From positions 81,863 to 145,862 of the forward strand of contig CAOJEH010000004.1 in the NCBI GenBank assembly GCA_948434005.1: 64,000 nt of DNA, written 5' to 3'. A program made the position numbers and the translations under genes. This stretch comes from an uncultured Mycoplasmatota bacterium (GTDB lineage: Bacteria; Bacillota_I; Bacilli_A; RF39; UBA660). Below the pieces are notes generated by a model, which saw nothing but the letters and a program-made list of their open reading frames with translations, ran no database searches and had not been told where the DNA came from. This document shows, one piece after another, positions 9,341 through 17,945 of this stretch. The number at the start of each line of letters is the position of its first letter. Position 1 is the first letter of the stretch.

Positions 9341-9881
9341 TTACTTTTTCTCCTTCTCTATCCATTTTATATTCTACTATTTTTTTTCTTCTTATGCTTT
9401 TCTTTACATCTATTATTCTCTGATTCGAACTTCCTCTAAAATACAATGTTCTATTAAGTAGACTCTCTACAAATCTACCATCTATTAATACATCTATATA
9501 AGATAGAAATTCTCTTGTAAAATCATTTTCTTTATACATTTTATCCATAATTTCTTTGTCAAATGTATAACCTGTATAGCACCAAATACTTTTATTAGGA
9601 TATTTATCTTTTACCTTTCTAAGCAGTGATAATAATCCCTTCTGATTATTTGGCCACATAGGCTCTCCACCTAATAGAGTTAATCCGTTTATAAAATCAT
9701 TATCTAAATAGTCAAGAATTTCTTGTTCTTCTTTTTCTGTAAATAATTTTCCATAGTCATAAGCTTGCGCTTCTTCATTAAAACATCCCTTACAATGATG
9801 AGGACATCCACTAACGAAAAGAGAAACTCTAATTCCCTCTCCATTAGCTATATCATAATTTTTAATCTCAGCGTAATGCAT
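9333..9881 (-). CDS. nrdG: Anaerobic ribonucleotide reductase activating protein
   Basis: 182 aa radical-SAM enzyme with the cluster motif CPHHCKGC (Cys26, Cys30, Cys33). An early glycine-rich stretch (NGEGIRVSLFVSG) and LTLLGGEPMWPNNQ, used for S-adenosylmethionine binding, are present. It makes the glycyl radical on NrdD under anaerobic conditions. It lies 8 nt downstream of nrdD. The roughly 25-residue C-terminal tail is Lys/Arg-rich and overlaps dut. Confidence 0.93.
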   Translation of the reverse strand: MHYAEIKNYDIANGEGIRVSLFVSGCPHHCKGCFNEEAQAYDYGKLFTEKEEQEILDYLDNDFINGLTLLGGEPMWPNNQKGLLSLLRKVKDKYPNKSIWCYTGYTFDKEIMDKMYKENDFTREFLSYIDVLIDGRFVESLLNRTLYFRGSSNQRIIDVKKSIRRKKIVEYKMDREGEKVNA

Positions 9882-9889
9882 AACATCTC

Positions 9890-12013
9890 CTATAGATGAG
9901 TTACTCTAGACTTAATTTCTTTTGTCTTGCCTACATTCCAGAAATTTTCGCCTAAGTAACCACAAGTACGTCTTGCGACATTCATCTTTCCTTTATCTTT
10001 ATTACCACAATCTGGACATTCCCATTCAAAATCATCATTTATCTTTATTTCGCCTGTATATCCACAAACATGGCAATAGTCAGACTTTGTATTAAATTCA
10101 GCATACTGAATATTATCATAAATAAACTTAACTACATCTTCCATAGCCTTTAAGTTCTTTTCCATATTTGGAACTTCTACATAAGAAATACATCCACCTG
10201 ATGAAATAGGTTGGAATTGACTTTCGAATTTAAATTTAGTAAACGCATCAATTTTTTCTCTTACATCAACATGATAACTATTAGTATAGTATCCCTTGTC
10301 AGTAATATTCTTAATAGTACCATATTTTTCTTTATCAATTCTTGCGAAACGATAGCATAAACTTTCAGCTGGAGTTCCATATAATGCAAAGCCAAGACCA
10401 GTTTCTTTCTTCCAATCATCACATTTTTTACGCATATGCTTCATAACTTTTAGAGCAAATTGTTCTCCTTCTGGATCAGTTTGAGGAACACCCTTTATTA
10501 ACATTGTTAACTCATATATTCCAATATATCCTAAAGATAATGTAGAATAACCACCTTTAAGATATTTATCAATCTTTTCACCCTTTTTAAGACGTGCTAT
10601 AGCTCCATATTGCCAATGAATTGGAGAAGTATCACTATATGTACCAAGTAGTGCCTCATGTCTACACATTAAGGCTTCACGACAGATTTCTAATCTCTCA
10701 TCAAATAACTCCCAGAATTTATCTTCATCTTTTTCTGCAGCAAGTGCAATTTGAGGTAAATTGATAGAAACAACACCTTGATTAAATCTACCTTCCCATT
10801 TATAATTACCATCTTTATCTTTCCATGGAGATAAGAAGCTTCTACATCCCATTGGGCTAAATACACATCCTTTATAATTTTCGCGCATTTGTTTAGCACT
10901 AATATAATCTGGATACATTCTCTTAGCTGAACATCTAACTGCAAGTTTTGTTAAATAATCATATTTTCCACCTTTTAAGCAGTTATTTTCATCAAGTACA
11001 TATACAAGTTTAGGGAATGCTGGTGTAACATAGACACCTTTTTCATTTTTAATACCTTCATATCGTTGACTAATTACTTCTTCAAATAACATCGCATTTT
11101 CTTCAATATATGGGTCATCATCTTTTAAATGCATAAATAAAGTTACAAAAGGAGATTGTCCATTAGTTGTCATTAATGTATTTATTTGATATTGAATAGT
11201 TTGTACTCCAGCTTTTACTTCATCTCTTAATCTATCCATTGCAAGAGATTCAATATCTTCAGCTGATAAGTTTTTGTGTTTTTTCTTAATTTGTTTTAAG
11301 AATTTATCTTTACTCTTCTTAATATATTTTCCTAAGTGAGATAAGTCAACAGATTGTCCTCCATACTGATTAGAAGCAACTGCTGCTATTATTTGAGTAG
11401 TTACTGTACAAGCAACTTGGAAACTCTTTGGGGACTCAATCATTTTTCCGTTCATAACAGTTCCATTATCTAGCATATCTTCAATATTTATTAAACAACA
11501 GTTAAATATTGGTTGTACAAAATAATCTGCATCATGGAAGTGAAGCATACCTTCATCATGAGCTTTACTAATTTTTTCAGGTAGTAAAATTCTACGTGTT
11601 AAATCACGTGATACTTCACCAGCTATATAATCCCTTTGAGTTGAAGCTAAAGTAGTGGATTTATTAGAGTTTTCTTCAGCTAACTCTTTATTAGAATTCT
11701 TAATTAAACTTAAAATAGATTCATCTGTAGTATTAGCTTTTCTAACCAATGCTCTTGTATATCTATATGTAATATACTCTTTTGCCAAAGCATATTTTCC
11801 TAATCCCATTATTTTTTCTTCTATTAAGTCCTGAATATCTTCAACAAGCATTCTTTTCTTATTAAGTCCTTCAATATACTTAATTATATTCTCAATTTGG
11901 CGATCTGTAACCCTATCATCTTCAGGTACACAAATATTTGCCTTTCCTACTGCTATTCTTATTTTTTCTCTGTCATAGCTAACACTTTTTCCGTCTCTTT
12001 TAATGACCTTCAT
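9890..12013 (-). CDS. nrdD: Anaerobic ribonucleoside-triphosphate reductase (class III)
   Basis: 707 aa, full length. Residues 1-90 are an ATP-cone (MKVIKRDGKSVSYDREKIRIAV). The catalytic barrel includes FHDADYFVQPIFNCCLINIEDML and the glycyl-radical partner region. Near the end are the zinc-binding Cys pairs (CHVCG about 650, CPDCG about 670) and the radical loop RRTCGYLG (about 683-690). It reduces NTPs to dNTPs using formate or another reductant and is destroyed by oxygen. With no class I or II enzyme in this window, it points to anaerobic life. It is the first gene of the operon and diverges from a Crp/Fnr-type regulator. Confidence 0.96.
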   Translation of the reverse strand: MKVIKRDGKSVSYDREKIRIAVGKANICVPEDDRVTDRQIENIIKYIEGLNKKRMLVEDIQDLIEEKIMGLGKYALAKEYITYRYTRALVRKANTTDESILSLIKNSNKELAEENSNKSTTLASTQRDYIAGEVSRDLTRRILLPEKISKAHDEGMLHFHDADYFVQPIFNCCLINIEDMLDNGTVMNGKMIESPKSFQVACTVTTQIIAAVASNQYGGQSVDLSHLGKYIKKSKDKFLKQIKKKHKNLSAEDIESLAMDRLRDEVKAGVQTIQYQINTLMTTNGQSPFVTLFMHLKDDDPYIEENAMLFEEVISQRYEGIKNEKGVYVTPAFPKLVYVLDENNCLKGGKYDYLTKLAVRCSAKRMYPDYISAKQMRENYKGCVFSPMGCRSFLSPWKDKDGNYKWEGRFNQGVVSINLPQIALAAEKDEDKFWELFDERLEICREALMCRHEALLGTYSDTSPIHWQYGAIARLKKGEKIDKYLKGGYSTLSLGYIGIYELTMLIKGVPQTDPEGEQFALKVMKHMRKKCDDWKKETGLGFALYGTPAESLCYRFARIDKEKYGTIKNITDKGYYTNSYHVDVREKIDAFTKFKFESQFQPISSGGCISYVEVPNMEKNLKAMEDVVKFIYDNIQYAEFNTKSDYCHVCGYTGEIKINDDFEWECPDCGNKDKGKMNVARRTCGYLGENFWNVGKTKEIKSRVTHL

Positions 12014-12043
12014 AATTTACCTCTCCTTTTACCTTACACATAA

Positions 12044-12101
12044 ATCATATTCCTATTTTTTCTAAAATAGTGTTGCAATTGCAACAATTTTACATTATAA
12101 T
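12044..12101. promoter_or_regulatory. Divergent promoters sharing a 16-bp palindrome
   Basis: TGTTGCAATTGCAACA (12071-12086) is a perfect palindrome. For the plus-strand regulator, TTGCAA (12073-12078), 17 nt, TATAAT (12096-12101) places the palindrome on the -35. For nrdD, a TATGAT -10 at 12049-12044 would start RNA near 12037, so the palindrome centre (12078.5) lies about 41.5 nt upstream. That is the classic class II Crp/Fnr activator position. The binding protein is inferred to be the neighbouring regulator. Confidence 0.7.
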
Positions 12102-12130
12102 TTAATTAGCAAAAAGGAAGGTGCTTCAAA

Positions 12131-12769
12131 ATGCTTGAAAAACAAAAGATTTATGAAAATATAGGCGAAAAAGATATTAAAAAAATTTTACACACTTTAC
12201 AGTCTACGACACTTTTATATAAAAATAATCAATCTATAGCATATTCAATTGGTAATAGAAATATCATAGGAATAATCGAAGAAGGCAATGCTAATTTAAT
12301 AAGATTTGATTTTGATGGAAAAAGAACTATTATAGAAGAAATGAGTAAAGATGATATATTTTCAGATATGTTTTTATCAACTGATAGTAGTGAATTATCA
12401 GTAGTTGCAACAACAAATTGTAAAGTGACTTTTATCGAATATAATGAATTAATTAAGGAATGCACTACCAATAATAAAATTGCCCCTATTTTATTAAATA
12501 ACTTGATTCAAGTAATGTCTAGAAAACTAATAAAAAGAAATGAAAGAATTGAACTATTAACAAGAAGAAGTATTAGGGACAAACTCCTTCACTATTTTGA
12601 ATTAGAAGGGAAAAAGGCTAACTCAAAAACTTTCAATCTAAACTATTCATATACAGACTTAGCAGATTATTTATCAGTTGATAGAAGTGCTATGATGAGG
12701 GAGTTAAAAAACTTAAAAGATGATAAACTAATACAAGATATAAACAAAAAAATAACAATATTATACTAA
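12131..12769 (+). CDS. Crp/Fnr-family transcription regulator
   Basis: 212 aa. The N-terminal two-thirds form a cyclic-nucleotide-binding-like beta barrel (NIIGIIEEGNANLIRFDFDGKRTIIEEM, DIFSDMFLSTD). A long dimer helix and a C-terminal winged helix-turn-helix (YSYTDLADYLSVDRSAMMRELKNLKDDKLI) follow. The N-terminal Cys cluster of Fnr is absent, so it is not an iron-sulphur oxygen sensor of that kind; the ligand is unknown. Position and the shared palindrome suggest that it represses itself and activates nrdDG. It has its own promoter and an AGGAAGGTG RBS and ends at a bidirectional terminator. Confidence 0.85.
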   Translation: MLEKQKIYENIGEKDIKKILHTLQSTTLLYKNNQSIAYSIGNRNIIGIIEEGNANLIRFDFDGKRTIIEEMSKDDIFSDMFLSTDSSELSVVATTNCKVTFIEYNELIKECTTNNKIAPILLNNLIQVMSRKLIKRNERIELLTRRSIRDKLLHYFELEGKKANSKTFNLNYSYTDLADYLSVDRSAMMRELKNLKDDKLIQDINKKITILY

Positions 12770-12792
12770 AAAAAGAGGCTATCCTCTTTTTT
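12768..12792. terminator. Bidirectional terminator
   Basis: Stem AAAAAAGAGG (12769-12778) / CCTCTTTTTT (12783-12792) with a 4-nt loop, between two convergent genes. The A/T arms supply a U-tract in either direction. Confidence 0.8.
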
Positions 12793-14179
12793 GATTTTTT
12801 CTATACTGTTTAGCTTTATTTATCTCATATTCATACCTATACTTAAAAGGTATTACATATTCAAATTCTTTTAAACAATCACCTAACATTTTAGACCATT
12901 CTTTTTTATCTTCATCTGAAGATACTATTGCCTCTTGATATATTTCATCCATTTCTTTTATTTGGTCTTCTATTCCAAGTTTTTCACCATAATATATAAA
13001 TCTATCGTGTTCAGCCTCAAATCGTTTAATAGGATTTTTTTTTTTTTTTAATCCTCTATCAAATAACGTTTCAATAGTTCTTACTTCTTCACCCATTTCC
13101 AGCATAGTTCCTGCACAATAATACACTTCTTCAATACTTAGTTCTCTTACTGGCATTTTACTACGCATATTAAATAACTCTTCTACTTTTTTCCTAAGTT
13201 TTTTATATTCTTGTTGACTAATAACAAAACTTACAGCCTGAATATCTTTATATGCTTTAGTTAAATTCTTCTTACTCACTTCTTTTATAAGAAAATGTCT
13301 AGTAATACTTCTTATTTTCGGACTAACACCTAATCCTGTCAATGCTGAATTTATTTTATTTACATCATTAGTATCAAAATCTTTTAAATGACCATCATCA
13401 TCTAATTTATCAAAATAGTGTTCTTTTACTATCCTATGATCATCTAAAAATTTATCTACATAATGAACCCCATCACTAACAGACGATAATTCAGTCATAA
13501 AGCTTTTTATTCTTTTTTCTAAATCTGTTAAATCTTTTTTATCACTTGTATATATATAATCATATTCACCTATACTAATATCAGCAATATCCTTATCAGT
13601 TAAACCATTTTTATTAGCAATAAAAGGTAATGAGAATTTAGGATTTTTACTGCTTTGCTCTAAAATTTTTGCACTTATATTTCTTTTTATTACTTCCATT
13701 ATAATAGAAACATAATCTAGCTTTGGAATATCTACTCTTGACAATCTATCAGTAAAATCAGAAATATCAACAAATACGCTTTTATTATTTGACCAATATT
13801 CAAAAGGTACATTAATTAAATCACATACTGATAATAAATCATCAATATTATATAATATTTTAGCTGACTCCATAATAAAAGTATAATTAACTTCTGCATG
13901 ATGCTGCATAAATACAGAATCATTAAATATATCTATAAGTTTTGCAAAATAGTCCATAAACTCCTGATTAGAATAATCAATAATCGATTCTTCTGCTGAA
14001 TCCATACTTTCAGAGATTATTAACTCACAACTTTTTCTAATCCCACTAATATCTTTTTTAGGTGCTACCTTAGAAGCCAAATTCACATATAAATTAAAAA
14101 TATCATTAATTGTTCTTGGAATTATTCTTTTCTTGGCATCTCTTAAATCTTTCTTAATAACATCACTATTAAATACCAT
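12779..14179 (-). CDS. Hypothetical protein, 466 aa
   Basis: I do not recognise this protein. It is soluble, mostly helical and rich in Asp/Lys/Ile, with no signal peptide or membrane segment. The N-terminal half has an HHAEVNYTF stretch; the C-terminal third is highly charged (SQQEYKKLRKKVEELFNMRSKMPVRELSIEEVYYCAGTMLEMGEE). Near residue 380 the coding strand contains fifteen consecutive A (plus-strand T run 13035-13049), translated as KKKK, where slippage would shift the frame. It is monocistronic, with a strong promoter (14233-14261) and a GGGAGTG RBS. Good codon structure over 466 codons supports a real gene. Confidence 0.75.
   Translation of the reverse strand: MVFNSDVIKKDLRDAKKRIIPRTINDIFNLYVNLASKVAPKKDISGIRKSCELIISESMDSAEESIIDYSNQEFMDYFAKLIDIFNDSVFMQHHAEVNYTFIMESAKILYNIDDLLSVCDLINVPFEYWSNNKSVFVDISDFTDRLSRVDIPKLDYVSIIMEVIKRNISAKILEQSSKNPKFSLPFIANKNGLTDKDIADISIGEYDYIYTSDKKDLTDLEKRIKSFMTELSSVSDGVHYVDKFLDDHRIVKEHYFDKLDDDGHLKDFDTNDVNKINSALTGLGVSPKIRSITRHFLIKEVSKKNLTKAYKDIQAVSFVISQQEYKKLRKKVEELFNMRSKMPVRELSIEEVYYCAGTMLEMGEEVRTIETLFDRGLKKKKNPIKRFEAEHDRFIYYGEKLGIEDQIKEMDEIYQEAIVSSDEDKKEWSKMLGDCLKEFEYVIPFKYRYEYEINKAKQYRKNQKRG
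13035..13049 (-). repeat. Homopolymer of 15 A within a coding region
   Basis: T(15) on the plus strand reads as A(15) in the 466-aa gene and encodes Lys-Lys-Lys-Lys between Gly-Leu and Asn-Pro. At this length RNA polymerase or replication slippage is expected from known cases. Whether it is used is unknown. Confidence 0.7.
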
Positions 14180-14232
14180 AAAATCACTCCCATTTTATTT
14201 TAATAATTGGTATTGCTCACTTCAAGTTGTAT

Positions 14233-14261
14233 ATTATACCATAAATACATAAAAAATGCAA
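14233..14261 (-). promoter_or_regulatory. Promoter of the 466-aa hypothetical gene
   Basis: TTGCAT (14261-14256), 17 nt, TATAAT (14238-14233) on the minus strand. The leader to ATG is about 50 nt with GGGAG before the start. Confidence 0.7.
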
Positions 14262-14263
14262 TT

Positions 14264-14282
14264 AAAAAGAAGCAAAGCCTCT
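14264..14282 (-). terminator. Terminator of the CDF transporter gene
   Basis: Minus-strand AGAGGC-TTT-GCTTCT (6 bp with one G-T pair) is followed by TTTTT. The stem begins in the TAG stop codon. It is short but well placed. Confidence 0.55.
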
Positions 14283-15150
14283 ATTTCTTAATAATACTGT
14301 TAGTAACATATATAGTCACATATTTAATATTTAATGATCTATGTCTTATTATATCCTTTTTAATTCTATTCTCTATTCTTGTTACTTGTCTTAAACTAAG
14401 TTTAGAATCAAGCACAAGATTCAACTGTAATTTATAATAAGATCCATATTTTATTAAACTTATTTCCGTATCTTTTACACCTTTTATATTCTTTATAAAG
14501 CTATTAACTTTATCTACTATATCAGGATCTTCTTCTACTTCTCCAATAAGTGATAATGAATTATCTACTATTATAGTAAAAGCTGTCTTTAAAACTATTA
14601 TTCCTATCAAAATAGAACCTACTATATCAGAGTATTTTAATAGTCCAAACTTATCAGAGAACTGAAGTAATATGGTAATTATAAATACTCCTATAGTAGA
14701 ATATAAATCAGCTTTAGATTCTTTTACTGATGTAATTAGTACCTGACTATTTATTTTATCTCCTATCTTATGCATTATAACTATAGCTATAAGTTTTAAT
14801 AAGAATACCACAACAAGTAATATTAATACACTACCCGGTGGTACTACAAGTCTTTTAGAAAAACTACTAATAACTATATAAATACCTAATAATAAAAGCA
14901 CTATTCCTACAAATAAATTAGTTAAATACTCAACTCTTCCAAAACCAAAAGGATGATATTTAGTTGGTTTCTTTCTAGATATTTTAGCGCCTATCAAACA
15001 TACAATATCCGTAATAAAATCACTAAATGTATGCATACCATCTGCAAATAGGGAGCCTAGATTAAAAATTATTCCTCCAACAATCTTTATAACTGCAATT
15101 ATTAAGTTATTAATCATACTATAGATTAGTGTTTTAAATTCAAGTTTCAT
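14281..15150 (-). CDS. Cation diffusion facilitator (CDF) metal transporter
   Basis: 289 aa. Six membrane segments are followed by a cytoplasmic ferredoxin-like domain. LFADGMHTFSDFITDIV carries the D-x3-D pattern with His of the family's metal site in TM2. The KPTKYHPFGFGRVEYL loop before TM3 is also diagnostic. A second Asp/Ser-rich motif (TIIVDNSLSLIGE) lies just before the cytoplasmic domain (about 205-289), where dimerisation and metal sensing occur. It exports Zn2+, Mn2+, Fe2+ or similar by proton antiport; the metal cannot be told from sequence. It lies 36 nt downstream of nadK and may be read through from the NAD operon. Confidence 0.9.
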   Translation of the reverse strand: MKLEFKTLIYSMINNLIIAVIKIVGGIIFNLGSLFADGMHTFSDFITDIVCLIGAKISRKKPTKYHPFGFGRVEYLTNLFVGIVLLLLGIYIVISSFSKRLVVPPGSVLILLVVVFLLKLIAIVIMHKIGDKINSQVLITSVKESKADLYSTIGVFIITILLQFSDKFGLLKYSDIVGSILIGIIVLKTAFTIIVDNSLSLIGEVEEDPDIVDKVNSFIKNIKGVKDTEISLIKYGSYYKLQLNLVLDSKLSLRQVTRIENRIKKDIIRHRSLNIKYVTIYVTNSIIKK

Positions 15151-15186
15151 CTTATTACCTACCTTAACTAGTATTGTATCATATCA

Positions 15187-15981
15187 TTATAAGATTTTTT
15201 CATTAATCTTCCTAGTATAATCATAATTTGTCATTTTTAAACACCTTATTTTTTTCTTTACCGAGTTGTTTACTGCTTTTACATTTTCAAATACTTCATG
15301 TTCCCCATCTGCAGTAATCAATATTTTCTTATTTTCATAACTTGGTGAAATAGTAATTATTCTTTCTTCTGGCATTACTATTGAGTTAGATATTGAACGA
15401 TATGAATCACTACTAATTGGTCCCATAGGAGTAACTTGTAATGTATGTAGTTCATTATATACTATTGCACCATTATAACTACGATTTTGAGCAGTAGAAC
15501 CAAATGATGTTGCAACAAGTAAACCATCCCCTATAAACCTACCTAATAATTGTTCATTAACAAGAATCGTTGTTTGTAACTTTCCTAATTTAGAATCTCT
15601 AATAATCATTTCATTTAAAGAATATTTCTCACAAACATCATCATCTGTAATAATTTCTGTTCTTAACGTACCTATATCTTCTATCTTATAATCATCTTCA
15701 TATAATTTTTGTATAAAAGTATCCATTTCATTTGGGTATATATCTTGAACAAAACCAAGTGTACCTGTATTAACCCCAACATAATATATACCTTCATCAA
15801 AAGAACACTCTTTTACCATATGTAAGAAAGAACCATCTCCACCTACTGCAATCGCTAAATCAAAATTATTTTGATCAATAAGATAACCAAAAACTTCTAA
15901 TTTTTTTGCCAATTGTTCACTAAAAGCTACTGATTTATCATTATGATTAGGAAATAATCCTATTCTTTTTATTTTACTCAT
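15187..15981 (-). CDS. nadK: NAD kinase
   Basis: 264 aa. The GGDG motif (residues 47-50, AVGGDGSFLHMV) and NTGTLGFVQ are the phosphate- and nucleotide-binding signatures. DGLLVATSFGSTAQN matches the family's GLLVSTPTGSTAY block, and ITADGE follows. It phosphorylates NAD to NADP. It is the last of the nine-gene NAD operon, 3 nt after nrtR, with an AGGAGGTAAGGT ribosome site before ATG. Confidence 0.93.
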   Translation of the reverse strand: MSKIKRIGLFPNHNDKSVAFSEQLAKKLEVFGYLIDQNNFDLAIAVGGDGSFLHMVKECSFDEGIYYVGVNTGTLGFVQDIYPNEMDTFIQKLYEDDYKIEDIGTLRTEIITDDDVCEKYSLNEMIIRDSKLGKLQTTILVNEQLLGRFIGDGLLVATSFGSTAQNRSYNGAIVYNELHTLQVTPMGPISSDSYRSISNSIVMPEERIITISPSYENKKILITADGEHEVFENVKAVNNSVKKKIRCLKMTNYDYTRKINEKIL

Positions 15982-15984
15982 ACC

Positions 15985-16806
15985 TTACCTCCTATATTTA
16001 AATAAAGCGCTAGGTCTATGTCCCTCCCCTGTTTGTACTTTATCTGTTTTTTCTACTTTATCGACAATTATTCTCCTAAATGCAGGATCTAATAATTTCT
16101 TATTTAAAATAACTTCATAAACTTGTTGCAAATCACCTAAAGTAAAATATTCTGGCATCATATTAAATACTATATCTGTATAATTAATTTTATTTCTTAA
16201 TCTCTCTATTCCTGATACTATGACAATAGAATGATCAAAAGCAAGATAATCATTTTTTACTTCTTCAAATTTATATCTATCTGTTGTTCTTTCTCTTAAC
16301 TTTTTGCTTATTTCAATAGAAAAATTAACACTACCATTATCAAGTGTAACACTAATACTATCTTCATCCTCATCATAAAATATAATATCGAACCATGATG
16401 CATTATCACTAATTTTTTGATCTAGTCTATTTTTATCCACTAAAGCAATATAAGATGTTGAAACAACTCTCATTCTAGGATCTCTATTAATATCATCAAA
16501 CGTATATAATTGTTCTAGATAGATATTAGATAAATTAGTTTCTTTTTTTAATACCCTTTTTGCACACTCTTCTAATGTTTCTTCCTTAGGATTAACAAAC
16601 CCACCAGGTAGGCACCACATATCTTTATAAGGATAATCATTCCTTTTAGCAAGTAAAATACTCATCATTTTCTTACTTGTTTTACGATAATTATCTTGTT
16701 TCCTAGAAGATACACTAACTAATAAAATATCAGTAGTCATAGATAATCTTTCAAATTCATTTGGATTATAATTCTTTAAAAACTCTTCTTCTGTATTATA
16801 TTGCAT
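15985..16806 (-). CDS. nrtR: NrtR-type regulator: Nudix-like sensor domain plus winged helix
   Basis: 273 aa from ATG at 16806. The GTG at 16815 is part of the AGAGGTG RBS. Residues about 25-165 form a Nudix fold (WCLPGGFVNPKEETLEECAKRVLKKETNL), but the catalytic box is degenerate: RVLKKE replaces REUXEE. The C-terminal domain (about 190-273) is the NrtR winged helix (FNMMPEYFTLGDLQQVYEVIL, LDPAFRRIIVDK, HRPSALFKY). NrtR proteins repress NAD genes and are released by ADP-ribose bound in the inactive Nudix pocket. The position inside a pnc/nad operon supports this role; candidate operators lie at the operon promoter. Confidence 0.85.
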   Translation of the reverse strand: MQYNTEEEFLKNYNPNEFERLSMTTDILLVSVSSRKQDNYRKTSKKMMSILLAKRNDYPYKDMWCLPGGFVNPKEETLEECAKRVLKKETNLSNIYLEQLYTFDDINRDPRMRVVSTSYIALVDKNRLDQKISDNASWFDIIFYDEDEDSISVTLDNGSVNFSIEISKKLRERTTDRYKFEEVKNDYLAFDHSIVIVSGIERLRNKINYTDIVFNMMPEYFTLGDLQQVYEVILNKKLLDPAFRRIIVDKVEKTDKVQTGEGHRPSALFKYRR

Positions 16807-16848
16807 AATTTTCACCTCTTATTTATAAATTAATTATAACACATTACT

Positions 16849-17313
16849 TTATAATATAGAGGATAAAATATCAATAACTTTTTGAATAACTAATTCTTTA
16901 TTATCAGCTCTAGTTTTATCTAAGACTTCAAGTTTTTCATTATAATATTTATCTTTGTCACTATCATAAATACTAATAAATACAATATTATCTTCACCAT
17001 ATTGATTATTAGGATCAACTCTATTTAGTTTACCAGTAATACCAACACCATAATTACTTGAAGTAAAGATACTAATATTTTTACTCATTTCTTTAGCAAC
17101 TTCCATAGAATATACACTATATTTATCAATTACTTTACTAGATACGCCCATCTTTATTTTAAATTCATTAGAATAGGTCACTGCACTAAATTTTAATACT
17201 TCACTTGCTCCTTCAATATTTGTAATAGCATTAGCAATTCCACCACCTGTACAAGATTCCATTGTTGATATTGTTTTTCCTAATTTTGTTAATTTTTCTA
17301 TAATTTCTTTCAT
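16849..17313 (-). CDS. pncC: Nicotinamide-nucleotide amidase (CinA C-terminal type)
   Basis: 154 aa from ATG at 17313, preceded by GAAGGATATATA. An upstream in-frame ATG at 17373 would add 20 residues without a ribosome site and does not fit the family length. MESCTGGGIANAITNIEGAS carries the catalytic Ser and the glycine turn, and YGVGITGKLN is the second conserved block. PncC deamidates NMN to NaMN, which NadD then uses, so it recycles NMN released by NAD-dependent DNA ligase. It lies between nrtR and nadD. Confidence 0.85.
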   Translation of the reverse strand: MKEIIEKLTKLGKTISTMESCTGGGIANAITNIEGASEVLKFSAVTYSNEFKIKMGVSSKVIDKYSVYSMEVAKEMSKNISIFTSSNYGVGITGKLNRVDPNNQYGEDNIVFISIYDSDKDKYYNEKLEVLDKTRADNKELVIQKVIDILSSIL

Positions 17314-17378
17314 TATATATCCTTCTTCCATTTTATTATAAAATATTCTATCATATATAAAATTAATATTCAAAGTTT

Positions 17379-17936
17379 TTACATTCCATACAAGCTTTTA
17401 TTTTTTATATACTCTCTTACTTTAGAATCTAGATATTTTTTATCTTCATTATTCTTTAAAGTATTTCTTACTAAAGTAGATGATATATTACTCATTGGTA
17501 TATTTGCTTCTACTACATTTTTAAATCTACTATTTATTTGATAACAATTTCTTTTAATCACTAATAATTGATAATTATTTAGTATATATTGATAATTCTT
17601 CCACGTAGTAATCTGATCTAGGTTATCACTTCCACATATAAAGTATATAGAGTCATTTGGAAAAAGTTCTCTAAAATAATCTAGAGTCTCATAAGTATAC
17701 ATAAGAGAGCTTTGCATCTCAACATCAGATACCAAAAGATTAGGATTATCACTAGTCATAATCTTTAACATCTCATATCTATATTGTGAATCAATCAATC
17801 CTTCCTTTTGATAGCAATTACCAGTTGGCACATAAATTACTTGATCAAGATAACCTTTATTAATTAAATTAATAGCTATATCTTTATGCATTTGATGAGG
17901 AGGATTAAAGCTTCCTCCAAATATACCAATTTTCAT
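17379..17936 (-). CDS. nadD: Nicotinate-nucleotide adenylyltransferase
   Basis: 185 aa nucleotidyltransferase. GIFGGSFNPPHQMH is the GGTFDPxHxGH variant holding the HxxH-type active site, FICGSDNL is the substrate block, and ISSTLVRNTL is the ISSTxIR signature. It joins NaMN and ATP to deamido-NAD. It sits directly upstream of pncC and 9 nt after nadE in the operon. Confidence 0.93.
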   Translation of the reverse strand: MKIGIFGGSFNPPHQMHKDIAINLINKGYLDQVIYVPTGNCYQKEGLIDSQYRYEMLKIMTSDNPNLLVSDVEMQSSLMYTYETLDYFRELFPNDSIYFICGSDNLDQITTWKNYQYILNNYQLLVIKRNCYQINSRFKNVVEANIPMSNISSTLVRNTLKNNEDKKYLDSKVREYIKNKSLYGM

Positions 17937-17945
17937 ATTATCACC

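Noticed and set aside
16806..16815. GTG start for nrtR at 16815 (and similar GTG starts at 26766, 27922, 50701, 62418)
   Set aside because: Four of these GTG codons fall inside the Shine-Dalgarno region of an ATG a few codons downstream; the one at 50701 lies within the upstream gene and has no ribosome site of its own.
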